A DNA stretch of 64,000 nucleotides from positions 718,630 to 782,629 of the forward strand of contig NZ_CP045687.1 of NCBI RefSeq assembly GCF_009601705.1, written 5' to 3'. The notes below the pieces were generated by a model, which ran no database searches, was not told the origin of the DNA, and saw only the letters and a program-made list of their open reading frames with translations. Positions 45,478 through 54,930 of the stretch are shown here, piece by piece. The stretch is from Sulfolobus sp. E5-1-F (GTDB lineage: Archaea; Thermoproteota; Thermoprotei_A; Sulfolobales; Sulfolobaceae). A program made the position numbers and the translations under genes. The number at the start of each line of letters is the position of its first letter. Position 1 is the stretch's first letter.

Positions 45478-46956
45478 CTATTTTTCCAATTTTTCTTTCT
45501 TACATCGACATAATTGTATAGGAGGCATTCTGTTCAAATGTTCTATTTCATCCGTTATTCCGCCGTTTTTGGCTATTTCTCTATAGACAAACGCTGAGGG
45601 TCTCCAATATAATTTTTTAGTGTTATAGTCTACTTTTAATAAACCAAATTTCATCGAAAAGCCAACACCCCATTCGTAGTTATCTGTTAAAGACCAGTGC
45701 AAATAACCCCTAACGTCAGCTCCCTCATTTATTGCTCTATGAGTTTGATAAATGTGAGAAACTAAAGAGTATGGTCTTAAATAGTCGGCGTCATCGGCAA
45801 TACCGTTTTCTGTGACGTAGAGGGGTATGTGATATCTGTTCCAATATTTAACAAGTACGTCGTATAATCCTTCTGGTGCCATTTCCCAACCGTTATCGCT
45901 ACACGGAAAACCAGCAGCGCTTATGGAGTTCCTTTCACATCCATGACCATATCCGCTTACTCTTGTATACCCTTTTTCAGTCTTTTTTACAACAGCTCTT
46001 GTATAGTAGTTTACTCCTATCCAATCTACTTTATTTTTTAGATCATCTCTTATTATTATAGTTATTTCTTTCCCTTGTTGTTTATTAATTTCCCCTCTTA
46101 TTATGGCGTCAAAAAATCTCCATCTATTTTCATATTCCGCTATTTCTACTGCTTCAATATCGTTTTCACTTTCCGGTTGAAATGAAGTGTTAGCGTAAAC
46201 TATTCCAATTGGTTTCCTTGAAATGTTTTTTATGGCATCGTATGCCCTAGCGTGAGCTTGAACGAGGTTGTAATAAGCCTTTTCCCTAAGTTCTAAACTC
46301 TGTTTCACTGAGGGAATAAACGAATTTCCCCAAATCACGTTTGGCTCATTGATCGTAACGTATAAGTCTACTAAGTCGTCAAATTTCCACGCTATGTAAG
46401 CTGAGAACCTTGCAAATTCGTAAACTAAACGTGGACTTAACCATCCTGTAGGTCCAGTAAGGTCTCCATTTCTGATTCTGATTGGATCGTGTAACCATAG
46501 TGGTAAAGGCCACACGTATATGTTCAGTATAAAGAAGATTCCCCTATCTTTAATATCTTTGAATATTTCTCTATAATGATTTATTGCGTCATTACTGGCG
46601 TAGTGATCCATTTCTCTCAATATATTCTCATTTATTTCTACTTCCGTTATATCTTTTTGATTTTCTGTAACAGGTTTAGGTAAAGGTTTAGGGAAGATTC
46701 TTGACCATTCAATACCTAATCTGACTATTTTTAAATGCATTCTTTCAGCATTATCGTGAAAAATTCTATAATTCTCCCAATAATTAGGTCCATCCTCTGG
46801 AAAATCTCCGCTCACTAATCCAGAAGCTATATTCTCTTTATCGTGGACCCAAACATACCAATCGCTATTAGGATCTTTAGAACTTGAACTACCCATCTCA
46901 AATTGAAATCCAGATTGAGACCAGCCGAACTTAAAATTGGTAGGAAAACTTATCAC
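45478..46956 (-). CDS. GH1 beta-glycosidase, LacS homologue with altered active site
   Basis: The 492-residue protein follows Sulfolobus LacS throughout: [13 protein letters not shown] with Q18, [17 protein letters not shown] (acid/base E204), [10 protein letters not shown] (nucleophile E383) and [12 protein letters not shown]. The family cleaves beta-glycosides in the cytoplasm. Two changes stand out: Val148 replaces the conserved His of the HWP motif that contacts the glycone, and the loop after NEPN is about six residues shorter than in LacS, lacking the GFPPG element. Overall it is diverged but not decayed. A different substrate range is likely. Confidence 0.88.
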   Translation of the reverse strand: MISFPTNFKFGWSQSGFQFEMGSSSSKDPNSDWYVWVHDKENIASGLVSGDFPEDGPNYWENYRIFHDNAERMHLKIVRLGIEWSRIFPKPLPKPVTENQKDITEVEINENILREMDHYASNDAINHYREIFKDIKDRGIFFILNIYVWPLPLWLHDPIRIRNGDLTGPTGWLSPRLVYEFARFSAYIAWKFDDLVDLYVTINEPNVIWGNSFIPSVKQSLELREKAYYNLVQAHARAYDAIKNISRKPIGIVYANTSFQPESENDIEAVEIAEYENRWRFFDAIIRGEINKQQGKEITIIIRDDLKNKVDWIGVNYYTRAVVKKTEKGYTRVSGYGHGCERNSISAAGFPCSDNGWEMAPEGLYDVLVKYWNRYHIPLYVTENGIADDADYLRPYSLVSHIYQTHRAINEGADVRGYLHWSLTDNYEWGVGFSMKFGLLKVDYNTKKLYWRPSAFVYREIAKNGGITDEIEHLNRMPPIQLCRCKKEKLEK

Positions 46957-47159
46957 TTTGTTCGCCTTACGATTATTATCTCTAAATTAATATTTAAGCT
47001 TATGAGAAGAAGTGTACTAGGGATTAGAGTAAGGAAGAGGAAAACGTAATTATTATTATTATTAGTATAAGCATAAGCTAATTCTCCCCTTTTACATTTT
47101 CTTTGTGGGATATACTAGTAGAGGAGATATGAGAAAAAAGAGGTACAGAATCTAAGGGG

Positions 47160-47700
47160 TTTAGGTATTACAAATAAGCCCAAACTTAAGGGGGAAGAAA
47201 ACAGACGCTGAGAAACTTGAAAACATGGTTAATAAGGCTGAAGAATAGAAGGAGCTAGTCTCACTCTACCTCTTATATACAGATAAAACAAGAGAATTGA
47301 GGGGAACTCTCTTCCTCGTTACAAACGATGTAAGTGATGAGGGGTTGGAGAAGTTCTCAAATGGTGTCTCAGTGTTGCTCGCTATTCCAGAGTAGGGAGA
47401 CTAGCTGGAATTGGTGTTGTAGGGGGATATTAAGTGTTTTTAAGAAAGTCCTTTATTGCCTACTGTGGTTTTGATCCAGTGGTAGGGTTGGGATCAGAAA
47501 GGATTTCTAAGAGGGGTAATAAGTATTTGCGTTCTACTTCCTTACTTTGACTCAGTGCTCTCGTGATCCAATTCTCAAGTTTCACGAGTCGCATGAGGCT
47601 TAAGGGTAGGCTAGGATAGTGCGTTTAGTATAATGAGGTGAAGTGACCTTCTCCTAATCACGTGAATTGAAAGAAGGCGTGGCAATTGTTAACACTATGC
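47160..47700 (+). pseudogene. Remnant of an IS110-family transposase
   Basis: The reading KSFIAYCGFDPVV followed by ERISKRGNKYLRSTSLL matches the C-terminal Tnp20 domain of IS110 transposases. Upstream frames give only scattered pieces with stops (TDAEKLENMVNKAEE, LVTNDVSDEGLEKFS). There is no start or complete end. The rest of the 46957-47743 gap has nothing else. Confidence 0.7.
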
Positions 47701-47743
47701 TTAAAGTTAGATCGAGAAATGTTTATTACTGAACTGCCCTTGT

Positions 47744-47880
47744 GCATAAAGCTTCTTAGACTATTTTGTATGTTCTAGTTTCGTGGTTACCTCTAGATCA
47801 AGATGAGTAATTATAAAAATTTCCAGTCTGATATAATTTTACCGTAATATATCAAATAAGATATCCGCATGAGAACACTC
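47744..47880 (-). repeat. Solo IS1-like left end
   Basis: The reverse complement of the first 137 bases of the 28811 element ends at GAGAACACTC (47880). It includes AGCTTCTTAGACTATTTTG and GATATAATTTTAC. No transposase is attached. It lies 45 bases before the first of two small genes upstream of the CRISPR island. Confidence 0.75.
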
Positions 47881-47925
47881 CGCGTAATATTAGATATAAA
47901 TACATGTACGCACAAGATAATACAC

Positions 47926-48150
47926 ATGAAAGTGAGGCTAACTAGTGCGATGTCAACTTATGATGTAAAAACTGGGAATTACATGGTACAACTTAATTTT
48001 GGAGAAGTAATTAAAAATGAACCACAAATAGCAGCCAGACTTCCCTCAAGCGATGTGGATTCTTCATCTTTAAGTGAAGTGGCAGTAAATAAGCTTATTC
48101 TCATAGTTAATTTGGAGGAAGCTAAATACTTCAGAGTAGGGTCTACATGA
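47926..48150 (+). CDS. Small protein of unknown function, CRISPR-island flank
   Basis: The 74-residue product from ATG 47926 (MKVRLTSAMSTYDVKTGNYM) is strand-rich, ending LILIVNLEEAKYFRVGST. The longer open frame from 47869 runs into the IS1 end and is not used here. A TATA-like GATATAAATA lies about 27 bases before ATG 47926, which supports that start. The next gene follows after about 55 bases. No family recognised. It could be a CRISPR-linked accessory protein or a leftover of an integrated element. Confidence 0.5.
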   Translation: MKVRLTSAMSTYDVKTGNYMVQLNFGEVIKNEPQIAARLPSSDVDSSSLSEVAVNKLILIVNLEEAKYFRVGST

Positions 48151-48210
48151 GAGTTAGAAATTAAAGAGACTGGTTAAAACCAGCTGATGAAAGGGGATGA
48201 ATAGGTGTCA

Positions 48211-48702
48211 ATGCAAACTGAAGTTAGATCTAAGGGAACAATTATATCTCCACAACTTAATTTTATAAAGCCTAATTATCAAAATCCTAGTCCAAGTACA
48301 AATATTCCAATTTTTTATGTCTATAATATTGGGAGTCCAATTTCCTTAAGTCAGGAGTTTGATGTAACTATTCCACGTCATTCCGTTATCAATTTTGATA
48401 AAAAACTAATTTCCTTAAGTCATGAGTTTGGTATTAGTGATAAAGATGTAATTTCGATCTTAATAATGTTTCTTCATACTGTAGAGAGTGCGTGCAAAAA
48501 ATACAATTGTGAAATTAGTGATTTAGGTTACGACAATGACGGTATTTATATTTTCATTAAGAGGTGTAACAATAATAAATGGGATAAGATAATTGAGGTA
48601 GTAGATATTAAATATATAGCTCTACTTAATCAGTTTGGTAAAAAAGCTGAAGATGCTAGAGGAGTACTAGGGATAATATGCGAGGATGGAATCAATGAGT
48701 AG
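48211..48702 (+). CDS. Protein of unknown function, CRISPR-island flank
   Basis: The 163-residue protein from ATG 48211 has AGGTG a few bases ahead, complementary to 16S rRNA; an upstream in-frame GTG (48205) is less likely. After a Ser/Pro-rich start (NYQNPSPSTNIP) comes SPISLSQEFDVTIPRHSV, then KKLISLSHEFGISDKDVIS with a near repeat of the SLSxEF pattern, then YDNDGIYIFIKRC. It forms a pair with the preceding 74-residue gene and converges on the long cmr1 paralogue. Confidence 0.5.
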   Translation: MQTEVRSKGTIISPQLNFIKPNYQNPSPSTNIPIFYVYNIGSPISLSQEFDVTIPRHSVINFDKKLISLSHEFGISDKDVISILIMFLHTVESACKKYNCEISDLGYDNDGIYIFIKRCNNNKWDKIIEVVDIKYIALLNQFGKKAEDARGVLGIICEDGINE

Positions 48703-48759
48703 ATTAGATCCCGTAGATTATTTAAATAAACTAAAAAATTATCTAATCAAAGTTCAATG

Positions 48760-48864
48760 TAGTAGTTTCCTAAAAATTACGTGTAATATATACGTTTAAT
48801 TTTTCCAGTATGAAATCTAAGGCGTATATATTATACACGCTTGGTGTATTAATGATTATTTAAA
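48760..48864 (-). repeat. MITE family R1, truncated copy
   Basis: TAGTAGTTTCCTAAAAATTA and TTTAATTTTTCCAGTAT match the R1 elements. The distal third is missing or diverged after TGATTATTTAAA. It lies in the gap before the long cmr1-like gene. Confidence 0.6.
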
Positions 48865-48984
48865 CAACATAGACGTATTTGGAAATTAGACTCACAACGT
48901 CTAAGGATAAAGCTACTGGTCTTTTTTACTAGGTGTAACAGTAGAAGAAGAAGGAGGAGGGAGAAGGAAAAACTCGTCTAATTG

Positions 48985-50496
48985 CTAACTATCAATAAAA
49001 CATTTCTCAATGAATTCGATAGCTGACTCTATTGCATTTTGTATATAAGTGGACTTATCATAAGGAGGATTATTAGAAGTTGTAGCTCTACAATCGAGTA
49101 TATCACTAGGTCCTCTACAATTTAGTATATCACTAGGTTTTGCAATTTTCAGTTCATATACGCTCTTCTCGCCTTCTTCACTACTTACCCAATTTAACTT
49201 ATCGTAAAAATCGGAGGAGTAAAAGTAAGTTAGAAGTACTATGTTGTCGTTAATGACTTTAAAGGATATATAGGACTTCCTTCTATCTTCTTTATTGTTA
49301 CCATCAATTACATTATACCCAGTAGTAATGGTACCCCTTCCACGTCTGTTATCCCGGGAACTTCCTCTTCTAGGTAATCCCAAAATGTCTGTATGGAGAT
49401 TTCCTCCGTGACACTTCTGACAGTCTTGATTAAAACTTCCCCATATTACTTTTTTCCAATTCGCTTTCTGTACACTGCTCCAAATTTTCTCTAAGCATAG
49501 GAATCGGTTTTGAGAATTACAACTTAAGATTTTATAACCAAGGCTTTTAGCTGATGCTACTTTTGTGTATGATGTTGGGGTGCCATTAGGAGGTATTAAA
49601 TAACCATGTGTTCCAGCCTCTCTTATAATCTCTTCCAACTTCATGTTAGCACATTCAGGGTTCTGGCATCTAAATAATTCTATTACATTTTTCTTTAGAT
49701 TCTCCGATATATAATTACTGTAAATATTCCTAATTATAATACTACCTAATCCTCTATCATTTCCAGAACCGACTCCACCGAAGATAAACCCAAAAATGAG
49801 AGGTATTAAGTCCTTCTCAACTTCTCCTCCATCTTTTCTTGAGTAAACTATAAGTTTTAGAGTAAAGGTCTCATTAACGAAGAAGGTATCGTTTATAATT
49901 CTCTTAATGTAGTTTTGAAGCTCTACACTTTCATCGAGTATTAATTCCCTATTTTTGGTAATTTTGTATATTATATCAGATTCCCCTTGTTTGCTCCTCG
50001 GTTGTATATATAAAAAGTATCTAGTTTTATACGCACTCTTAATTTTTTCTATTACCTTCTTTACGTCGTTACTACAATTAGCTAAACATTTATTTAATAA
50101 TGTTTCGGCTTCAGTGTTCTCAGCTACTTTACGTAGTATTTTCCTTAGAGTGATCTCCGATCTGAGCATATTTGGTAATATTTCCTTAAAGAACGAAATC
50201 ACATCATCAACTACTTTACGGTCATAAGGAGATGGTAAAGACTCTGGAATAACTCTAATAATATAATTAGATGCGACGTTTTGTGAACCTAAGACCTTTC
50301 CAACCTCTTCATCTAAACTTTCGTAGTCTTTGCTACCATCATTTATTAGAACTCTATACCACCACCTCCATAAAGCTTTGAACTCAGTTGGTCTAGGAGG
50401 TTCTATATACTGGGAATCTACATCATAAGGGCTACCATTATATCCTCCCATATGAGGAGATATAAGCTCAATATCAAATTCAGCAACTTTTTCCAT
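48985..50496 (-). CDS. Second Cmr1-like RAMP protein, long form
   Basis: The 503-residue protein starts with a RAMP fold segment (DIELISPHMGGYNG) and has the Cmr1 signature RPTEFKALWRWWYRVL (residues 35-50), plus a Gly-rich loop GGVGSGNDRGLGS (240-252). The in-operon Cmr1 (53354) has the same landmarks in 270 residues. This long form adds a C-terminal half with four cysteines, C277-x4-C282 and C359-x2-C362, which could bind zinc. It is transcribed away from the operon, with a decayed IS1 remnant between. Whether it joins the Cmr complex or acts alone is open. Confidence 0.85.
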   Translation of the reverse strand: MEKVAEFDIELISPHMGGYNGSPYDVDSQYIEPPRPTEFKALWRWWYRVLINDGSKDYESLDEEVGKVLGSQNVASNYIIRVIPESLPSPYDRKVVDDVISFFKEILPNMLRSEITLRKILRKVAENTEAETLLNKCLANCSNDVKKVIEKIKSAYKTRYFLYIQPRSKQGESDIIYKITKNRELILDESVELQNYIKRIINDTFFVNETFTLKLIVYSRKDGGEVEKDLIPLIFGFIFGGVGSGNDRGLGSIIIRNIYSNYISENLKKNVIELFRCQNPECANMKLEEIIREAGTHGYLIPPNGTPTSYTKVASAKSLGYKILSCNSQNRFLCLEKIWSSVQKANWKKVIWGSFNQDCQKCHGGNLHTDILGLPRRGSSRDNRRGRGTITTGYNVIDGNNKEDRRKSYISFKVINDNIVLLTYFYSSDFYDKLNWVSSEEGEKSVYELKIAKPSDILNCRGPSDILDCRATTSNNPPYDKSTYIQNAIESAIEFIEKCFIDS

Positions 50497-50714
50497 AAAA
50501 TAAATTCATCAATTACCATTATTTAAAGATTCATTGCTTGATCCTTCTTTATACACTGAGTTTTCCTTCTTCTTTAAGATTAGGAAGGTTTGAATAATAA
50601 TAATAGTAGCGTAGTAATAAACTTAAAAAAGAAAAAAGAGAGACATAACAATCATAATAACTACTACTATTATTATTATGTCATCACTGTCATATCAAGG
50701 ATTGAGGGTAAGGT

Positions 50715-51030
50715 ATTGACCACAGGCTAGTGAAGAGGGTTTAAGTCAAAAGCCTTTGCGGTTGGGAATCTTGAAAGGTTAGCTTAAAAGTTTTGTGACT
50801 GAATGTGTAGTGTTTTGTAAGTTAGACTTACGTTAGGCATGAAAAGAGGAGGGAGTTTGGATAGGTTTATCACGTGGAATGCTGTTCTTTAACACTAAGA
50901 ATTGTGATTACAATACTTTCCGTAGTATGCTACTATTAAAGAGATTACTACAGTGACCACTACTGTGTTTATCAGATTTTTTACAATTGTATAATAATAA
51001 TAAGAAGAAGAACATTGTTGACTGTCAAGC
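50715..51030 (+). repeat. Diverged IS1-like remnant
   Basis: Pieces such as AATCTTGAAAGGTTAGCTTAA, ATTGTGATTACAATACTTTCCG and TGACCACTACTGTGTTTATC correspond to the middle of the IS1-like transposase gene, out of frame. It fills most of the region between the divergent cmr genes. The rest (51031-51395) is AT-rich with no gene. Confidence 0.55.
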
Positions 51031-51395
51031 ACTCAACTGGTTATGTATCACTGATGATAATAGTTTTTCTTCCATCATAATGTAAACTTCACTGCTCGTT
51101 TTAAACTGTTGTCAGCGATAAAGAGCGAAGCTTCACCGCAATATAATCTCGAAAAGTGATAGATTATGCATTCCTATCCTTTAACGTTCATTTAGTGCTG
51201 AGAGTCTTTATGTAGAGAATTTTTAACTTCACCATAATATAATATACAACCATTATATATATAGTTCACATAATACGTTACATACCATGTCTCAATAATG
51301 TTATAAATTATGTAGTTATTCTCGTATATATGTTAAACACTAGTATATTTGATATCTTTTTGTATAAAAACTTTATAGTCATATGAAGCTTAACA

Positions 51396-51404
51396 CTTTT
51401 AAAC
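51396..51404 (+). promoter_or_regulatory. TATA box of the cmr operon
   Basis: CTTTTAAAC is centred about 25 bases before ATG 51425 of cmr7, the usual archaeal spacing for a leaderless message. No other promoter is evident within the packed operon, so this probably drives all seven genes. Confidence 0.5.
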
Positions 51405-51424
51405 AATAAAACGTTCATAATGTT

Positions 51425-52048
51425 ATGAGTAGTGGAGGATCAAGCAATAATACACAAGAAGAGTGGGAGGCTCATCATTTATTTGTACCAGTTGTAAAAA
51501 AGGAGAAGTATGAAGATCTTGATAGGGAGTATGAGAATTCCAGTATTAATATTGGACAACCAACAGATCCTAAAGTTTCAGATGTAATATCTAGTAGGGG
51601 AAGGCCGATGATCGCTAATATTCTCACACTTGTAGGTTTTGCTACGGCCAGTGAACAAAGCTACACATTGGTATTTACTGGAGATCCTTGTGACTATGTG
51701 AGGGGAGTGATTCTACCATTAAGAGATGGAGATAAGGTAAAACTTGATAAGTCAAAATATTCAGCAATTATAATTACAATAACAAATTCAAATTATGATA
51801 AACTATATATTTTGAACCGAGAAAATAGTTTATTAGATAAATTGAGAGATAAAAGGTTAATTCTAATTTTATCTAAAAATCATGAGTTAAAAGAAACTAG
51901 AATAGGTAAAGTGGATAGAGATAACTTATCTAACTTTCTCAAGAAGTTTTATGGAGGTAATACAAGTGTCAATCTGAATGATCTTACAAACAACAATAAG
52001 GAACTGGAAAAGATGGCTAAACCGTTCACTTATACTTATATTAGCTAG
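51425..52048 (+). CDS. cmr7: Cmr7, crenarchaeal subunit of the type III-B complex
   Basis: The 207-residue protein opens SSGGSSNNTQEEWEAHHLF and has a beta-rich core (GFATASEQSYTLVFTGDP, RGVILPLRDGDKVKLDKSKYSAIIITI), as I remember for Cmr7 of Sulfolobus. Cmr7 is an accessory dimer decorating the Cmr complex, found only in Sulfolobales. It heads the operon, 17 bases before cmr4, in the order known from S. solfataricus. Identification rests on both sequence pattern and position. Confidence 0.8.
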   Translation: MSSGGSSNNTQEEWEAHHLFVPVVKKEKYEDLDREYENSSINIGQPTDPKVSDVISSRGRPMIANILTLVGFATASEQSYTLVFTGDPCDYVRGVILPLRDGDKVKLDKSKYSAIIITITNSNYDKLYILNRENSLLDKLRDKRLILILSKNHELKETRIGKVDRDNLSNFLKKFYGGNTSVNLNDLTNNNKELEKMAKPFTYTYIS

Positions 52049-52065
52049 CAAAAAATTGCCGAGTA

Positions 52066-52887
52066 GTGAAAATAATGAATAATTATTATTCAAAGTCATT
52101 TCCTTTTATAATCAAAGCTATTACGAATATTCATGTTGGTAGTGGTGGTTCTATAGAAAGTGGAGTTGACCTTCCTTTTCAAAGGGATGAACTAGGATTT
52201 CCCACTATTTACGCATCCAGTTTGAAGGGTTCATTTAAATCACACCTCCTAAAAGTTATTAGTGATAACTGGTTAGTTAAGAAAGGATTGGGTTTTGAGG
52301 AGGGTGATGAAGAGGAAGAAGCTTCAAATATTGGGTTTCTTGACGCACTTCTTCTAGGCATTCCTGCTAGGTATATAGGTGATGGTTCAGATAGGTATTG
52401 GGTTTACGTTACAGCTGAGTCGATAAAAGAGAAGTTATGTAATTATCTTAAAGCGTTAAGCGAAATTTCGGATGTGACAGAAGAAGATGTGTGCAAAAAT
52501 TCAACTACTAATAATAATGCGACGCCAGTTATTTTAAATGAGGAATACGTAACTGATTACTCGAAAATTGTCTTCGAGGGCTATGAAATTTACGTCTTGA
52601 AGGATCTTATTGCAAAGGCTATAATCGAGAAATCTATGATTAAGGCGAGGAGAATAAAGATTGATAGGACAACGAAAACTGTAGTTAGAGGAGGTTTGTG
52701 GACTGAGGAATACGCTCCATCAAATACCCTCTTCTTCTCAGCTTTTTTAGTTAAGCCGGATAGACCCTCTAATCATTTATCCTATATGATATATAAAAAA
52801 GTGAATTACTTAATTATTGGTGGAAAGGAAACAATAGGAAAAGGTATTGGTGAGATAATATGGATTCCAAGGACAGTAATAAGTTAG
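52066..52887 (+). CDS. cmr4: Cmr4, backbone RAMP nuclease of the type III-B complex
   Basis: The 273-residue Cas7-like RAMP has NIHVGSGGSIESGVDLPFQRDE (residues 21-42), in which D35 matches the catalytic Asp of Cmr4. That residue cuts target RNA at 6-base intervals. It also has TIYASSLKGSFKSHLL and the Gly-rich GGKETIGKGIGEI near the end. The start is GTG 52066 or ATG 52075. It overlaps cmr5 by 28 bases. Several copies of this subunit line the crRNA. Confidence 0.92.
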   Translation: MKIMNNYYSKSFPFIIKAITNIHVGSGGSIESGVDLPFQRDELGFPTIYASSLKGSFKSHLLKVISDNWLVKKGLGFEEGDEEEEASNIGFLDALLLGIPARYIGDGSDRYWVYVTAESIKEKLCNYLKALSEISDVTEEDVCKNSTTNNNATPVILNEEYVTDYSKIVFEGYEIYVLKDLIAKAIIEKSMIKARRIKIDRTTKTVVRGGLWTEEYAPSNTLFFSAFLVKPDRPSNHLSYMIYKKVNYLIIGGKETIGKGIGEIIWIPRTVIS

Positions 52888-53351
52888 CTATCGAAGTAAT
52901 GAACATTATCTTAAGTAACGTAAACAATCAAGCGATCTTACAAGGATTTAGAGGTAGAGCAAGGTCTCTTATCGATTCCTTATTAGAGGATTTTTTCAGT
53001 ACTTTTGGATTTATTATTGCGAAAGCGGAAATACATTCAGAGGAAAGTCGTGAAATACTCCTTAAGCTAAATTTCTTAGATATGGAAAGGGTTAAAATGG
53101 CATTAGAAGATGTTAATAATTTAGGAAAAGAGAAGGCGGGATATCTTTTATACTTGATCGTCATTTTATACTTCTTAACTAAAACTGAAATAATAAGTGA
53201 AAAGGATATCGTGAACATGGCAATTTGTAACAAAACCACTATGGATATTTACGAGAGAATTTATGAGAATAGTGTAGTTATACAGAACTTAATAAGGAGA
53301 TATTTAATAGCTGTGAAGAACCTAGCCACGGGTTTGATCGGGGAGGAATAA
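52860..53351 (+). CDS. cmr5: Cmr5, small helical subunit
   Basis: The 163-residue helical protein has ILQGFRGRARSLIDSLLEDFFSTFGFIIAK near residues 21-50, the pattern of Cmr5, which stabilises the complex on the opposite face from Cmr4. It starts within the 3' end of cmr4 in another frame (28-base overlap) and stops two bases before cmr1. Coupled translation keeps the subunits in ratio. Confidence 0.85.
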   Translation: MDSKDSNKLAIEVMNIILSNVNNQAILQGFRGRARSLIDSLLEDFFSTFGFIIAKAEIHSEESREILLKLNFLDMERVKMALEDVNNLGKEKAGYLLYLIVILYFLTKTEIISEKDIVNMAICNKTTMDIYERIYENSVVIQNLIRRYLIAVKNLATGLIGEE

Positions 53352-53353
53352 AC

Positions 53354-54166
53354 ATGATATTACTTTCTGCTGACCTCTCTCTTTTTTGCCCAGAAACTGG
53401 AGGATATAGTAGGAGACCACAAAACTACTTCTACAAACAGTTCGTTAGACCTACGGAAATAAAGGGACTGTGGAGATGGTGGAATAGAGTACTATATAAT
53501 GGCGTAAGCTACGTTAAAAACGAGAAGATGTTATATCCCTATAATCAAATAGATGAAGAGTTCGGAGAAGTTTTAGGAGGGGTTGAAAATAAGTCCTTGT
53601 TCACAATACGAGTAGAGGAGAAACAAGAGGAAGTATCGCCTTTAGAAGTTAAGTTTGACTTAAACGTTTACGTAGATGAGGATAGAATGAGAGACGAAAA
53701 TAAAGTGAGATTTGCAATTCTCTCCCTTTATGGGAGAAGAACTAGAATAGGAATAGGGAGTATTCAGATCAAGAATGTGAACTGTTACAGCGAACTCTGC
53801 TATGAAGAAGTTGCAAAAAAGATTTCTGATCTTCAACAAAGTTTGATAAATGCTGATGATATTGGAAAAGTTGTAAAAGAAATAGGAGAGGTTTCAAATT
53901 TAGTGGAATTTAAATCCTCGAGAAGTAGTAAATACCCTCTATGTTATTTCCTAGACTATGAGAACTTTCAAGTTTCTTTACAGAATTTCGTCTCTGATGA
54001 TAACAAGAAATTATTGGCTAGTACTTATTATAACATACTTTCTAAAGAATTTGAGTGTAATGAAGAGGAGAGTTCATCGCGTTATTTAATGAACAAAATT
54101 TATCCCTTTAGAATAAAAATATTAAGAAATAGAATAGTTATGTATTGTCTTTCTTACACGAGGTGA
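53354..54166 (+). CDS. cmr1: Cmr1, in-operon short form
   Basis: The 270-residue RAMP has DLSLFCPETGGYS, RPTEIKGLWRWWNRVL (residues 37-52) and a Gly-rich loop RRTRIGIGSIQIKN. Cmr1 caps the crRNA 3' end together with Cmr6. It is shorter than most Cmr1 proteins (about 340 in Pyrococcus) and half the length of the second Cmr1-like protein at 48985. The spacing is two bases after cmr5 and seven before cmr6. Confidence 0.88.
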   Translation: MILLSADLSLFCPETGGYSRRPQNYFYKQFVRPTEIKGLWRWWNRVLYNGVSYVKNEKMLYPYNQIDEEFGEVLGGVENKSLFTIRVEEKQEEVSPLEVKFDLNVYVDEDRMRDENKVRFAILSLYGRRTRIGIGSIQIKNVNCYSELCYEEVAKKISDLQQSLINADDIGKVVKEIGEVSNLVEFKSSRSSKYPLCYFLDYENFQVSLQNFVSDDNKKLLASTYYNILSKEFECNEEESSSRYLMNKIYPFRIKILRNRIVMYCLSYTR

Positions 54167-54173
54167 AGCTATA

Positions 54174-54917
54174 ATGTTACAAGAGATAATAGGGAAATTA
54201 AATTCTCAAAATACCCGATATAACCTTTACTCTTATTATATATTTAAGAGTATAGAGTATAACCTTTATGGGGTTATAAATAGGGAGCAAAAGGTAAAAT
54301 TAGCTAAGGAATTCGGAAAATTTTCTATCTTGAATGGTGACACTATTGGAAAAATAGAGGAAATGTTTGAGAAAATATACCTAGCCTTGAAAAGTAGTGG
54401 TTATTCGATAATAGACGTTAAGATCGTTACAAGTGCTAGGACTCTTATTGGTGTTTCGGGTAACTTTTTGCGTAATATATTTGAAATTGGTCTTAACTTT
54501 GATTGGGTATATAACGTCCCTTACATTCCTGGTTCAGAGATAAAAGGTGTTATTAGAAGTAGTATTGATGATGAGGAACTGGAAAGGGAAATATTTGGTT
54601 CTGAAGAGGAAGGGATAAGTCAAGTTGGATTTACTGATGCTTATCCAATAGAGCCAGTAGGTGAAGAGTTGCTAGTCCCAGATGTTATGACACCCCATTA
54701 TGTTGGTGCAAGAGATGAAACTGAGGTAAAACCTAGGCCAATTATCTTCTTAACTATTCGTGAAGGTGTAGTGTTTAGGTTTCTCATATATTATAGACAA
54801 CAGGAATTAGGTAGGGAGATTTGCAGAAGGTTACGCATTGCAGTATTGCAAGGTTTAGGTGCTAGGACCTCTACTGGTTACTCATATTTTCAGTTAAGGG
54901 AAATATCGTTTAGATGA
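54174..54917 (+). CDS. cmr6: Cmr6, terminal RAMP subunit
   Basis: The 247-residue RAMP has NIFEIGLNFDWVYNVPYIPGSEIKGVIRS (residues 103-131), FTDAYPIEP, then VPDVMTPHYVGARDE, and GLGARTSTGYSYF at the end, all typical of Cmr6. It sits at the 3' end of the crRNA in the complex. It is followed after 13 bases by cmr2. Motifs are intact and length is normal. Confidence 0.92.
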   Translation: MLQEIIGKLNSQNTRYNLYSYYIFKSIEYNLYGVINREQKVKLAKEFGKFSILNGDTIGKIEEMFEKIYLALKSSGYSIIDVKIVTSARTLIGVSGNFLRNIFEIGLNFDWVYNVPYIPGSEIKGVIRSSIDDEELEREIFGSEEEGISQVGFTDAYPIEPVGEELLVPDVMTPHYVGARDETEVKPRPIIFLTIREGVVFRFLIYYRQQELGREICRRLRIAVLQGLGARTSTGYSYFQLREISFR

Positions 54918-54930
54918 GAGGTGAAAGTAA

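Noticed and set aside
47869-47925. Upstream extension of the 74-residue gene
   Set aside because: The extra codons come from the IS1-like end and lie between a TATA-like box and the preferred start.
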